A stretch of DNA of 64,000 bases, taken from NCBI RefSeq assembly GCF_013761005.1, contig NZ_JACDUS010000012.1, positions 1 to 64,000 on the forward strand, in the 5' to 3' direction. The stretch comes from Desulfosalsimonas propionicica. GTDB lineage: Bacteria > Desulfobacterota > Desulfobacteria > Desulfobacterales > Desulfosalsimonadaceae. A program made the translations under genes and the position numbers. Positions 26,294 to 35,225 of this stretch are shown piece after piece. Position 1 is the stretch's first letter; the number at the start of each line of letters is the position of its first letter. The notes beneath the pieces were generated by a model that was given only the letters and a program-made list of their open reading frames with translations, had not been told where the DNA came from and did no database searches.

Positions 26294-27310
26294 TTACCGG
26301 TCCTTTAAGCGTTTGAGCACATCCTGGGCTTCTTCCAGGCGTTCGGCCAACTCTTTGCTTTTCTCGCCGAGAAACCGTTCAAATTCGCTGGCCTGAAGCG
26401 GTGCGATATATTGTTCAAGTTGCAGATGCAGGGCATCCCGAAACGCCAGGTCCCGGCTGGCCATTTTGACCCGGGCCCGTTCAATCAACGGTTTCCAATG
26501 CGGCTGCGCTTCAAAATGCCGGAACAGTTCATCGACCTCCCAGGAGTCGAGCTTGCGGCCCTTTTTTTCTGAAGAGGCTTTCAATAATTCCGCAAACCCG
26601 TATTCATAGGCGGCAACCAGATCAAGGATTTCGGTGTAGAATGTATTTCGGACCTTTTCCTTTGCCTGGAGTCGCAGGATTTTCCGATACTCCTGGGCCT
26701 TTTCCTTGAAAATGCTCACATAGATCTTGTCGGTATAGAGTGGATATTTGAAATTGCCCATGTCCACGTAATCGCGCAGGGCATCGGTAAATATCTTCCG
26801 GTAGTTTTCTTCGCTGAACCAGGCATATAGGAAATCTTCGTCCCGCTGGTTGATGTATTTGGTCCCCCCGCCCGTCCGCTTGTTGATGGTATCAATAACG
26901 ATGTCCAGTATGGTTTGCCGAAGCAACCGGGCGCGCTCGCTTTCAGTAATCAGCATGGCGAGGTTTAAGAATGCGCGGAAATTGAAGATGCCGATCTGGG
27001 GAGTTTTGTTACCGACATCAATGTCGGTAACAAATTGCTCTTTTACAGCCATCTTAAAAGATTTCAGGCGTTTTCCCCGCAACACCTCGTATCCGTTTTG
27101 GGTCAGTTCCTCCCCGTATTTTTCGAGATAGCGCTCGATGGTGCGAGTATCCACCTCGAAAAAAGCGGCCACCTGTTCCTTGATCAGGCAAACGGTGCCT
27201 TCAAAATGGATACCTTTGATCTTTGTGGCATTTTGAATTTCGGTGACCGCGTAGGAATTGTTCAGGATGTTTTGCCGGTCCACCGGGGATTCGGTCAGAT
27301 CTTTTGCCAT
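26294..27310 (-). CDS. Putative DNA-binding protein embedded in the type III R-M operon
   Basis: A 338-residue protein. Residues about 45-85 look like an HTH region (LIKEQVAAFFEVDTRTIERYLEKYG). A KilA/BRO-like middle follows (GIFNFRAFLNLAMLITESERARLLRQ), then a helical half ending in a coiled coil (FLGEKSKELAERLEEAQDVLKRLK). The ATG at 27310 has a GGGAGG site and lies one base after the mod stop. The family is not firmly recognised. Position between mod and a Doc-like gene suggests a regulator or antitoxin. Confidence 0.7.
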   Translation of the reverse strand: MAKDLTESPVDRQNILNNSYAVTEIQNATKIKGIHFEGTVCLIKEQVAAFFEVDTRTIERYLEKYGEELTQNGYEVLRGKRLKSFKMAVKEQFVTDIDVGNKTPQIGIFNFRAFLNLAMLITESERARLLRQTILDIVIDTINKRTGGGTKYINQRDEDFLYAWFSEENYRKIFTDALRDYVDMGNFKYPLYTDKIYVSIFKEKAQEYRKILRLQAKEKVRNTFYTEILDLVAAYEYGFAELLKASSEKKGRKLDSWEVDELFRHFEAQPHWKPLIERARVKMASRDLAFRDALHLQLEQYIAPLQASEFERFLGEKSKELAERLEEAQDVLKRLKDR

Positions 27311-27311
27311 G

Positions 27312-30300
27312 TTACACCTCCCGGGTATCCCACATGCGACGCATGAATTCTTCTTCAATCAGGCGGACCTGCCAGTTTTCTACTTCCTTGCGCAGGTTGG
27401 GCAGGTTGTTGCCGCCGTTGACATAAATGGTGTCAAATTCCAGGTCCCGGGAGTTGCTCCGGATTTTGGAAAACCATTCATCGAGCATCAGGTTGTCTTT
27501 TTCCGGATCACCGGTTAACTTGCGCCAGACGATCAGCACCTTTTCCTTCTGCCCGTTGTCAGGATGGGACGGGTCCGCCGGCACCCAGCCTTGGATTTTT
27601 CGGAACCACCAGGGGCCGTTTTCGTCTTGCTTGAGTTTGCCGTCAACAGCCAGGCGGGATTTCCCCCCTTCCGGCAATTCGGGGTCGGGCTGCCGGATAA
27701 ATACGGCGTCAAATGCCCGGGGGGCATCCGTGTGAATGACGCGCAGACCGATCAGGTAGTTAAAGGTTTCTATAAGATCCACATGGCGCTTAACGTATTG
27801 GTCGCTTCCCGGAATTTTGACCTTGAGCCGGTAGGCGCATGGATCAGTGAAGGCATCAATATTGAGCAGGGACTGGCTCCCCCGGGTTTCCACATCCAGC
27901 ATGTAATGTAGCAGATAGTCTTCTTTCAATGCCGGATTATCGGCAAGGACCTGATTTCGGGAAGGATTTTCATCCGTCTTCAGATTGTTGAGCGTGTCTT
28001 CATAGGATTCCAGTCGGAGATATTTGAAACAATGGGATACGCCGGAATCCCGGGAAGTAGGCTTGCCGTCTTTCCAGGAATCGGAATATACGACTTTCTG
28101 GATGCGGGGTTTTAACACCGTGTCGAAATAGTCGCCCATTTCGACGAGGATGTATTTGCGGTTGCCGTTGTCTTTGCGGTTGAGATTGATCACTGCGTGG
28201 CCGGTAGTGCCTGAGCCGGCGAAGTAATCTATGCATATGCTTTTTTCATTATTTTCTATGCCTGCAACACTAATACAATCTTCAACTGCATAAATTGATT
28301 TAGGATATGAAAATGGCTGGTATTCTTTGAAAAAATGTTTGACCAAGCCTGTTCCGTGTTCAGTTGCTGAATATCTCGATGTAATCCATGCCGTTGTAGG
28401 GGTAACTCCCGAAGGTTGACGATATTTATAATATATGATTATGTTTCCGTTTTTTTTCTCAGCTTTCAATTCATTAACATTTTTTACTGCCGTATCAATG
28501 CCCCATCTCCAATTCCTTTCAACCCCATTTTCATCTATTGGGTAAACGACATCTTCATTTGATTTTGGTTCTTCTAAAACTTCCCAGATTTCTTTATCTT
28601 CATCCCATCTTAGTTCGGGCAACCTTATATTTGATCCACTTACATAGAATGGAAAATAAGATCTTCTCGCATCCTCCCTTCTCGAATTTGACCCTCTTTT
28701 CCTCAACAACTCCCACATAAAACTCCCTAATTTATCTTTTTGCTTATACCTTTTATTTTGCTGCTCGTTGCGTGGCAATTTATCGATGGTGATTCCCTTA
28801 CGATGTGAAGCAAAAATTGCATATTCATGAGCAACTGCAAATCCTGTTGGAATCGGTCGCCCTGATGGATTGTTTCTAATGACAACTGTACCAAGTATAG
28901 AGTTAGAGCCATAAACATCTTGAACGATTGAATTTAACTCCTTTTGCTGAAAATCATCAATAGTTGCACATAGAATTCCATTTCTATTTATCATTGGTAG
29001 TGAGCAGATCAATCGATCTGAGAATAACGAATTCCAAGACGATACTTTGTAATTATTTTTGTAAATGATTGGTGCCGCATCAGTGTTATATGGTGGGTCA
29101 ATGTAAATACATTGTATTTGTCTTTTATACTTTTCTAATAACAACCCTAAGGCCTGAAAATTCTCTGAATGAATCAGCAGCCCGTCGCACTGTTCATCAA
29201 AATCATCTATTGAGGCTATCAAACGGGCTTTAAACCCCTCACCGAAAAACCGCGTATCCACTAGCAGATAGGGATTGGCTTTTAAGAAATCCTCCGTTAC
29301 CGGTGCCGTATACCCGGGCCGACCCATCCCCTCGATGCCCTTTTCCGCCTCCATCTCATCGATGGCAAACAGCCGTATCCATTCTTCTCTTTGGGCATCG
29401 TTGCCGGCGATTTCGGGGTACAGTGCTTCGGGAATGCGATCCAGGGTGATACAGTAGTTGGTCTCCACCACGAATTTCTTTTTCAGCCAGAGTTTTTTCT
29501 GGAAATCCTCCAGCTGGGCCATGAGATCGATCAGTTTATGGGCGATTTTGCGGATAATGCGGATTTTGGAAAGATAGGTTTCCACGCGCGGGGCATCGGC
29601 GTTTTCAATGTCATCGAGGTGCATGACCTCGTTTTTGATGTAAAAATCAAGCTCCCGGCGTAAAAAACCGCCAAGGTCCTTGTGAATAAAATAATCATAG
29701 GTGTTACGGGAGGTGTACTGGTTAACATATTTCGCCAGAAGCGGGCGTTTCTTGTCCTTTGCAGTGGGCGCCGGGATGGTGAGCAGGCTGTAATAGGCTT
29801 CCGCGCCTTTTACGTTTTTCAATTCGGCAAGGATGGTATCAACGGCTTCGGCCTTTCGTTTTTCCCGCCACACACTTTCCTGCCCGGTTTTTTCCGGGTC
29901 CGGCCGGTATTCGAACTGAAGCACCAGTTCGCCGGATGCATCCAGTTTCACCGGTTCATCCCGGTGAATGATAAAATAGCGGGTGGTGGCATCCGAGGCC
30001 TTGACATTGCCGTGTTCGCCTTCGGTGGCCTCAACGATTTTGAAATGCAGGGGCATGGGGGTTTCGGATTTGCCGAATACCCCGGTTTCTTCTTCCTGCA
30101 CTTCTTTGGCCTTCCGGATGCCCACGGTAAAGCTGTTAAAATATTCGGCCGTTTTGATGTAGTACTGGTCGGCGTTGGCCCAGTGAAGCTTGACCTCTTC
30201 CCCGTTGTAGGGAATGGCGTACGGCGCGGCTTTTTCATCGGTTTCCCGGGCATAGTAACGCCGGGAAATAAAGTCTCCGCTTTCATAATACCGCTCGAAA

Positions 30301-30659
30301 AACCGGTACAAATGATCATAGATTTCGGTTTCCGCCCGGGCCGTGTCTGCTGCCGCTTCCCAACGGCAGCGGGCTTCGCGTACCGCATCGGTTTCTTCCG
30401 GATTCGGTGCTCCGTATTGCCGGGCGGTTTCAACTGCGCTTTCGTACTCGGCTTTCAGTGCCGCCTGCTGGCTGTTATCGATATGTGAAAATTCGGCTTC
30501 AATGATGGACATCAGATCCTTTTCAATAAACTGCGTCACCTGGCCGGCCTTGGCGTGCATGATTTTGTAAAAGCCGAAATCGAGATCCGGCTGATTGAGC
30601 TGAAACAGCTCTTTTAGTTTACCAATCAGTCGCTTGCGCAGTTGTTCTTTCGTGGGCAT
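27312..30659 (-). CDS. Type III DNA methyltransferase, Mod subunit (beta-class N6-adenine type)
   Basis: A 1115-residue modification and specificity subunit. The catalytic DPPY motif (IYIDPPYNTDAAPI) is at about residue 517 and precedes the SAM-binding FAGSGTTGHAVI at about residue 813, the order of beta-class adenine methyltransferases. The target-recognition region lies between them. The DNA for about 28230-29220, covering exactly this stretch, is clearly AT-rich compared with both flanks, so the specificity module appears to have been exchanged. The start at 30659 follows AGAGGAG; an in-frame start at 30701 is less likely. First gene of the operon mod / DNA-binding / doc-like / res. Confidence 0.92.
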   Translation of the reverse strand: MPTKEQLRKRLIGKLKELFQLNQPDLDFGFYKIMHAKAGQVTQFIEKDLMSIIEAEFSHIDNSQQAALKAEYESAVETARQYGAPNPEETDAVREARCRWEAAADTARAETEIYDHLYRFFERYYESGDFISRRYYARETDEKAAPYAIPYNGEEVKLHWANADQYYIKTAEYFNSFTVGIRKAKEVQEEETGVFGKSETPMPLHFKIVEATEGEHGNVKASDATTRYFIIHRDEPVKLDASGELVLQFEYRPDPEKTGQESVWREKRKAEAVDTILAELKNVKGAEAYYSLLTIPAPTAKDKKRPLLAKYVNQYTSRNTYDYFIHKDLGGFLRRELDFYIKNEVMHLDDIENADAPRVETYLSKIRIIRKIAHKLIDLMAQLEDFQKKLWLKKKFVVETNYCITLDRIPEALYPEIAGNDAQREEWIRLFAIDEMEAEKGIEGMGRPGYTAPVTEDFLKANPYLLVDTRFFGEGFKARLIASIDDFDEQCDGLLIHSENFQALGLLLEKYKRQIQCIYIDPPYNTDAAPIIYKNNYKVSSWNSLFSDRLICSLPMINRNGILCATIDDFQQKELNSIVQDVYGSNSILGTVVIRNNPSGRPIPTGFAVAHEYAIFASHRKGITIDKLPRNEQQNKRYKQKDKLGSFMWELLRKRGSNSRREDARRSYFPFYVSGSNIRLPELRWDEDKEIWEVLEEPKSNEDVVYPIDENGVERNWRWGIDTAVKNVNELKAEKKNGNIIIYYKYRQPSGVTPTTAWITSRYSATEHGTGLVKHFFKEYQPFSYPKSIYAVEDCISVAGIENNEKSICIDYFAGSGTTGHAVINLNRKDNGNRKYILVEMGDYFDTVLKPRIQKVVYSDSWKDGKPTSRDSGVSHCFKYLRLESYEDTLNNLKTDENPSRNQVLADNPALKEDYLLHYMLDVETRGSQSLLNIDAFTDPCAYRLKVKIPGSDQYVKRHVDLIETFNYLIGLRVIHTDAPRAFDAVFIRQPDPELPEGGKSRLAVDGKLKQDENGPWWFRKIQGWVPADPSHPDNGQKEKVLIVWRKLTGDPEKDNLMLDEWFSKIRSNSRDLEFDTIYVNGGNNLPNLRKEVENWQVRLIEEEFMRRMWDTREV

Positions 30660-30999
30660 GGAATCTGAACTCCTCTGGGAAAAATGGTACTTCCGGATCA
30701 AGTGGAATTTTCATTGAAAAAAGAGGACAAGCACGCTCCTTTCATAAAGGCAACAAAACCTGAAAAGAAAGCAGGGGCAAATGTCCGAAAGTTTTGTGTA
30801 CCATGGATAGCTATTGTTGGCTACAAATACGTCAACACCCGCCATAAAACTGTGCCATTCCTGTTTCCGGTACTTGATACATTGACCATAGCTTTTGAAT
30901 CCGGGAAGTTGGGTTCGACCGAATGATAAGATTAAAGTTTGTAATTACGTAAGGGTATAGTTAATGTTGAGTAAACAAATTCAAGGCAAGGAGGTTCAG
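30660..30999. other. Intergenic region between divergent mod and flavoprotein genes
   Basis: About 340 bp without a recognised gene. It must hold the promoters of the restriction operon and of the iron-sulfur flavoprotein. A TATAGT at 30956-30961 is a possible -10 for the latter, with only a weak -35. A short plus-strand frame at 30684-30926 has no ribosome site or family resemblance, and I do not call it. Confidence 0.5.
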
Positions 31000-31656
31000 A
31001 TGAAAGTTCTGGGAGTATCCGGATCACCGATTGAAAACAGCAACACAGACCGGGCTGTGAAAACCGTGCTGGAAGCCACGGGCGCGGAAACCGAGTTTTT
31101 TAAGCTCAGTGACCTTGAAATCGAACCCTGCCGGGCCTGTCTGGGATGCGTGGATACAAATGAATGTGTTATCGGCGATGACGGCAATATGCTGGCTGAA
31201 AAAGCCAAACAGGCAAACGGCCTTGTGGTCGGCGGGTATACCCCTTATTCGAGCATTGACGCCCGGACCAAGGTGTTTCTCGAAAGGCTGTATCCGCTTC
31301 GGCACAAGCATGGATTCATGAGCGGGAAATCCGGTGTGGCCGTGGTGACATGCGCGATTCCGCAAGACTGTGAAGGCCTGCCTCCGGCTTGCGAAAGCGG
31401 TGCCAACAGCATTTTTTATTACATGATGGAAGAAGGCATGAATTTTCTGGGATCCGTGAAAATCACGGGCAACATTCCCTGCATCCGCTGCGGCTATGGA
31501 GACACATGCGAAATGGCCGGACTGAAAATGATTTTCGGCCCGGAGGCAACGGTGGATACAGTGGGCGTAAACACATTTGAAGCCCAGCCTGACACTGAAA
31601 AGGCCGCCAGAGACCTGGGTGCCGGCCTGCGCGATGCCATAATGAAACAAGCCTGA
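31000..31656 (+). CDS. Iron-sulfur flavoprotein / NADPH-dependent FMN reductase family
   Basis: A 218-residue flavodoxin-fold protein. It begins MKVLGVSGSPIENSNTDRAV (FMN phosphate loop). Four Cys at 44, 47, 50 and 56 (CX2CX2CX5C) match the compact [4Fe-4S] motif of methanogen-type iron-sulfur flavoproteins. A second Cys group near the C-terminus (CIRCGYGDTC) is extra. These proteins reduce O2, peroxide or quinones with ferredoxin electrons in anaerobes. The ATG at 31000 is set by AAGGAGG. Confidence 0.88.
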   Translation: MKVLGVSGSPIENSNTDRAVKTVLEATGAETEFFKLSDLEIEPCRACLGCVDTNECVIGDDGNMLAEKAKQANGLVVGGYTPYSSIDARTKVFLERLYPLRHKHGFMSGKSGVAVVTCAIPQDCEGLPPACESGANSIFYYMMEEGMNFLGSVKITGNIPCIRCGYGDTCEMAGLKMIFGPEATVDTVGVNTFEAQPDTEKAARDLGAGLRDAIMKQA

Positions 31657-31792
31657 TCCTTGCAGGTAACATCAGAGGCGTTTGTTTTTGTCCTTGCGCT
31701 GGTTTGTGACTATGGTTTTAAATAGCTGCAGATCATACAGGTGTTATGTATCGTGTATAAATGTATTAAAACCAGGGGCAGGCGGAGCGCTT

Positions 31793-32809
31793 ATGGGATA
31801 TGGCAATGAAAAAGACATTACGGTTTTGGCCGGTGATATCGGCGGCACCAAGACAGAGCTGGCCCTGTATTCATCCCAAAGCGGTCTGCGCCGGCCTTTG
31901 GCAAAGGAAAAATTTTCCAGCAGGGATTATTCCGGCCTTGAAGCCATCATAGAAAAATTTTTGTCAGCCGTAGACATCCCTATTGACCGGGCCGCTTTTG
32001 GCGTGGCCGGCCCGGTTGTGGGCGGGCGGGCAAAAATCACCAATCTGCCCTGGGTTATGGAAGAAGCCGCACTCGCACAAACCATTGGGGCTCAATCTGT
32101 CTGCCTGCTAAATGATATTACCGCTTTTGCAAACGCGGTTGCCGTGCTGACTGAAAACGACCTGCACGTGATTAACAAGGCAAGTCCGGCAGCAGGCGGG
32201 ACCATGGCTGTTGTGGCCCCGGGCACAGGCCTTGGAGAGGGGTTTTTGGTATGGGACGGGAAAGGCTACCGGGCTTTTGCCTCTGAAGGCGGACATGCCG
32301 ATTTTGCACCCATAGGCCCCGGGCAAACCGGTTTGCTTGCCGACCTGTCAGACCGCTATGATCATGTCAGCTATGAACGCGTTTGTTCCGGCATGGGCCT
32401 GGCCAATATTTACCAATATTTCAAAAATACCGGGGTTACAGGAGATCCGGATTGTCCGGCCCGGAAGGTTCCTGCCGGCGAAGATCCGGTCCCGGAGATT
32501 ATAAGGAGCGCATTGGACAAAGAACAGCCGTGCGGCCTTTGTGAAAAAACCCTTGAGATGTTTGTTACTGTTTTGGGCGCTGAAGCCGGAAACATGGCGC
32601 TAAAGACAATGGCCACAGGCGGTGTCTATCTTGGCGGCGGCATACCGCCCCGGATTTTACCGCTTCTGGAAAGCGAAAGTTTTTTAAACGCTTTTGTGCG
32701 CAAGGGACGGATGGCTGAACTCATGAAAAAAATACGGGTGTCCGTGATTCTGCATCCCGAGGCGGCCCTGCTGGGCGCGGCACGCCACGCAATGACGGCC
32801 CCCGGATAA
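31793..32809 (+). CDS. glk: Glucokinase
   Basis: A 338-residue glucokinase of the bacterial Glk family, phosphorylating glucose to glucose 6-phosphate. Visible are the ATP loop GDIGGTKTELALY, GVAGPV, LLNDITAFANAVAVL with the catalytic Asp, and EGGHADFAP for sugar binding. The start at 31793 is preceded by a GGCGGAG-like site; an upstream extension to 31682 shows no homology. It is followed by pgi 93 bp later, making a two-step glucose entry unit. Confidence 0.88.
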   Translation: MGYGNEKDITVLAGDIGGTKTELALYSSQSGLRRPLAKEKFSSRDYSGLEAIIEKFLSAVDIPIDRAAFGVAGPVVGGRAKITNLPWVMEEAALAQTIGAQSVCLLNDITAFANAVAVLTENDLHVINKASPAAGGTMAVVAPGTGLGEGFLVWDGKGYRAFASEGGHADFAPIGPGQTGLLADLSDRYDHVSYERVCSGMGLANIYQYFKNTGVTGDPDCPARKVPAGEDPVPEIIRSALDKEQPCGLCEKTLEMFVTVLGAEAGNMALKTMATGGVYLGGGIPPRILPLLESESFLNAFVRKGRMAELMKKIRVSVILHPEAALLGAARHAMTAPG

Positions 32810-32902
32810 GACAAAGGATACTGCGGGCCGGCAAAGATTTTCCCGGCTGCCATGGCATCCATGAGCAAGGTGCTGAAGTCAACAAGCAAAAGGAGTACAA
32901 CC

Positions 32903-34531
32903 ATGACCCCACACATCCCGTATCTCACCGCACGGCCGGCCTGGAAGGCACTGGAAAGCCACTTCAATGACATCGGTGACGTGCACCTGCGCACGCTGTT
33001 TGCCGACGATTCAGAGCGCGGCCGGCGTTTGACAGCCCAGGCCGCCGGCCTGTACCTCGATTACTCGAAAAATCGCGTCACCGATGAAACCATGGGGCTT
33101 TTGGTGGAGCTGGCAAAACAGTCCGGTCTGCAGGACCGGATTGCGGCCATGTTTTCCGGTGAAAAAATCAACATTACGGAAAACCGCGCTGTCCTGCACG
33201 TGGCCCTGCGCGCTTCGCGCCAAACCGCCATTATGGTTGACGGCGAAAATGTTGTTGATCGCGTCCACGCGGTCCTTGACAAGATGGCGGATTTCTCCGG
33301 CCGGCTCCGGAGCGGTGAGTGGAAGGGGCACACCGGCAGACCGATTCGAAATGTCGTCAACATCGGCATCGGCGGATCAGATCTCGGCCCGGTCATGGCC
33401 TATGAGGCGCTTCAGCATTACAGCGACCGGTCCATGACTTTCCGGTTTGTGTCCAACATCGACGGCACGGATGTCACAGAGACTCTCCGTGACCTGGACC
33501 CGGCGGAAACCCTGTTTATCGTGGCGTCCAAGACGTTTACCACCCAGGAGACCATGACCAATGCGCAAACCGCCCGTGACTGGCTGGTCAAGGGGCTTGG
33601 CGGCGACAAAGATGCGGTGGCCCGGCATTTTGCGGCAGTATCGACAAATGCCGGCAAGGTGGCGGAATTCGGCATTGACACCGCCAATATGTTTGAATTC
33701 TGGGACTGGGTCGGCGGACGTTATTCCATGGCCTCGGCCATCGGCCTGTCCACAATGGTTGCCATCGGCCCGGAGGGCTTTTACGGCCTGCTCGAGGGCA
33801 TGCGGCAGATGGACGAGCATTTCCGCACCGCTGATTTCGGGCACAATCTGCCGGTGCTCATGGGGCTTTTGACCGTGTGGTACGCCAACTTTTTCGGCGC
33901 ACCCACTGTTGCAGTTCTGCCTTACGAGCAGCATTTGAACCGGTTTCCAGCCTACCTGCAGCAGTTGACCATGGAGAGCAACGGCAAGCATGTCACGCTT
34001 GACGGCACTGCGGTTGATTACCAGACCAGCCCCGTGTACTGGGGTGAGCCCGGTACCAACGGTCAGCATTCCTTTTACCAGCTCATTCACCAGGGCACCC
34101 GGCTCATTCCCTGTGATTTTATCGCATTTGCCCAATCGCTCAATCCCGTGGGCCGACATCACGACATTCTTATGGCAAATGTTTTTGCCCAGGCAGAGGC
34201 GCTGGCCTTTGGCAAGACAGCCGGGGAGGTCAGGGCCGAGGGCACGGCTGACTGGCTGGTGCCCCACCGGGTCTTTGGCGGCAATCGCCCGTCCACCACG
34301 ATTCTTGCCGAACGGCTCACCCCGGAGGCGCTCGGAAAACTCGTTGCCCTTTACGAGCACAGCGTTTTTACCCAGGGCGTGATCTGGGATATTGATTCAT
34401 TTGACCAGTGGGGTGTGGAACTGGGCAAACAACTCGCCGCCCGCATCCTGCCTGAACTCGATACAAACACCGAACCCGGACACGACAGTTCAACAAACAA
34501 TCTGATCCGGCGTTACCGGGAGATGAAATAA
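32903..34531 (+). CDS. pgi: Glucose-6-phosphate isomerase
   Basis: A 542-residue phosphoglucose isomerase with normal length. Family landmarks are [66 protein letters not shown] and [15 protein letters not shown]. It converts glucose 6-phosphate to fructose 6-phosphate. The ATG at 32903 follows AAAAGGAG. The gene runs with glk upstream. Confidence 0.95.
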   Translation: MTPHIPYLTARPAWKALESHFNDIGDVHLRTLFADDSERGRRLTAQAAGLYLDYSKNRVTDETMGLLVELAKQSGLQDRIAAMFSGEKINITENRAVLHVALRASRQTAIMVDGENVVDRVHAVLDKMADFSGRLRSGEWKGHTGRPIRNVVNIGIGGSDLGPVMAYEALQHYSDRSMTFRFVSNIDGTDVTETLRDLDPAETLFIVASKTFTTQETMTNAQTARDWLVKGLGGDKDAVARHFAAVSTNAGKVAEFGIDTANMFEFWDWVGGRYSMASAIGLSTMVAIGPEGFYGLLEGMRQMDEHFRTADFGHNLPVLMGLLTVWYANFFGAPTVAVLPYEQHLNRFPAYLQQLTMESNGKHVTLDGTAVDYQTSPVYWGEPGTNGQHSFYQLIHQGTRLIPCDFIAFAQSLNPVGRHHDILMANVFAQAEALAFGKTAGEVRAEGTADWLVPHRVFGGNRPSTTILAERLTPEALGKLVALYEHSVFTQGVIWDIDSFDQWGVELGKQLAARILPELDTNTEPGHDSSTNNLIRRYREMK

Positions 34532-34571
34532 CTGTCCGGGAGTGGGAAAAGTGATCAAATGAAATCGGCCA

Positions 34572-35114
34572 TCACAGCTGTTCGTCGATTGCTTGCAAAA
34601 GTGTCTCTGTCTGGTTTTTTAAGAGAAAAATACCTTTGTTTTTCCTGTAGACGATCCTGCCGTCCTTGTTCACAATAATGTAGACCCGGCTGGCCACAGG
34701 CAACAGCCAATGGTCGGCATTGTAGATCCCGGTTATTTTTCCGTCCTCGTCTGACAGGAGCGTGAGATCGTCAAGATCGTGTTTTTCGATAAATTTCCGG
34801 TGCGATGCCACGGAGTCGTTGCTGATTCCCAGAACCCTGATTTGCCGCGATTCAAATTCGCTGATGTTTTGTTGAAACTCAACAAATTCAGCAGTTCAGT
34901 TTCGGCTGTCGTCTTTTGGATAAAAAGCGATCACTGCGCCCTGGTAATTGTCCAGTGTATCGCTTAGGCGCACAAGGTTGCCGTCCTGATCCGGCAGTGT
35001 GAAATCATGAGCAAAATCATTGATGTTATGGGGTTGTTTCTCCCCGCCCAGAGAAGCACAGGCGCTGAGAAATAAAAACAGAGTGAAAAGCAAAGACAAC
35101 TTTCTGATCGGCAT
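34572..35114 (-). CDS. Probable selenocysteine peroxiredoxin-like lipoprotein (in-frame UGA)
   Basis: A 180-codon reading frame interrupted only by TGA at 34898..34896. Upstream of the TGA is a lipoprotein signal (lipobox LSAC) and the start of a Bcp/AhpC-type peroxiredoxin fold (DFTLPDQDGNLVRLSD, GAVIAFYPKDDSRN). Downstream, in the same frame and without a gap, the fold continues (TAEFVEFQQNISEFE, VLGISNDSVASHRKF, LTLLSDEDGKI, IIVNKDGRIVY). The TGA falls exactly where Bcp proteins have the peroxidatic Cys (KDDxxxC-T). A hairpin fitting the bacterial SECIS model follows it. I read it as selenocysteine, not a broken gene. The start ATG at 35114 has an AGGAGG site. It would act on peroxides at the membrane surface. 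It follows the sigma-factor gene on the same strand. Confidence 0.8.
34860..34892 (-). promoter_or_regulatory. Candidate bacterial SECIS hairpin
   Basis: Reading the transcript after the UGA, bases 4-8 (GCUGA) pair with 32-36 (UCAGC), and 10-17 (UUUGUUGA) pair with 21-28 (UCAACAAA). This gives 13 base pairs with an apical loop GUU at 34878..34876. The loop begins with G and lies 17 bases after the UGA. These features fit the published bacterial SECIS model (loop starting with G, 16-37 bases from UGA). Confidence 0.75.
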
Positions 35115-35145
35115 CAAGCCACCTCCTTTTTTTGTTTAATGGTTG

Positions 35146-35224
35146 ACGGCGCCATATAGAATCAGACTTTGATTCAGCAGTAAATCCATAAAAATAAGCC
35201 CGCTGGCTCAAACGCTCAATTTAG
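35146..35224. repeat. Fragments of dispersed intergenic repeats
   Basis: In the 111-bp gap between the sigma-factor and peroxiredoxin genes, ACGGCGCCATATAGAATCAGACTTT (35146-35170) resembles the right end and flank of the copy 1 repeat (2546-2571). AAACGCTCAATTTAG at 35210-35224 resembles an arm of the 12391-12481 inverted repeat. Both look like partial or decayed copies. Confidence 0.45.
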
Positions 35225-35225
35225 C

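Noticed and set aside
22588-30659. Calling the region a prophage or genomic island with defined ends
   Set aside because: No integrase, attachment repeats or tRNA is seen. Only the Mod specificity block has unusual composition.
33377-34360. 327-codon minus-strand open frame
   Set aside because: It is antisense to pgi, which is certain.
34572-35117. Reading the peroxiredoxin as two genes or as a frameshifted pseudogene
   Set aside because: The two halves are in the same frame with no base gained or lost. The only interruption is a UGA at the catalytic Cys, and a SECIS-like hairpin follows it.
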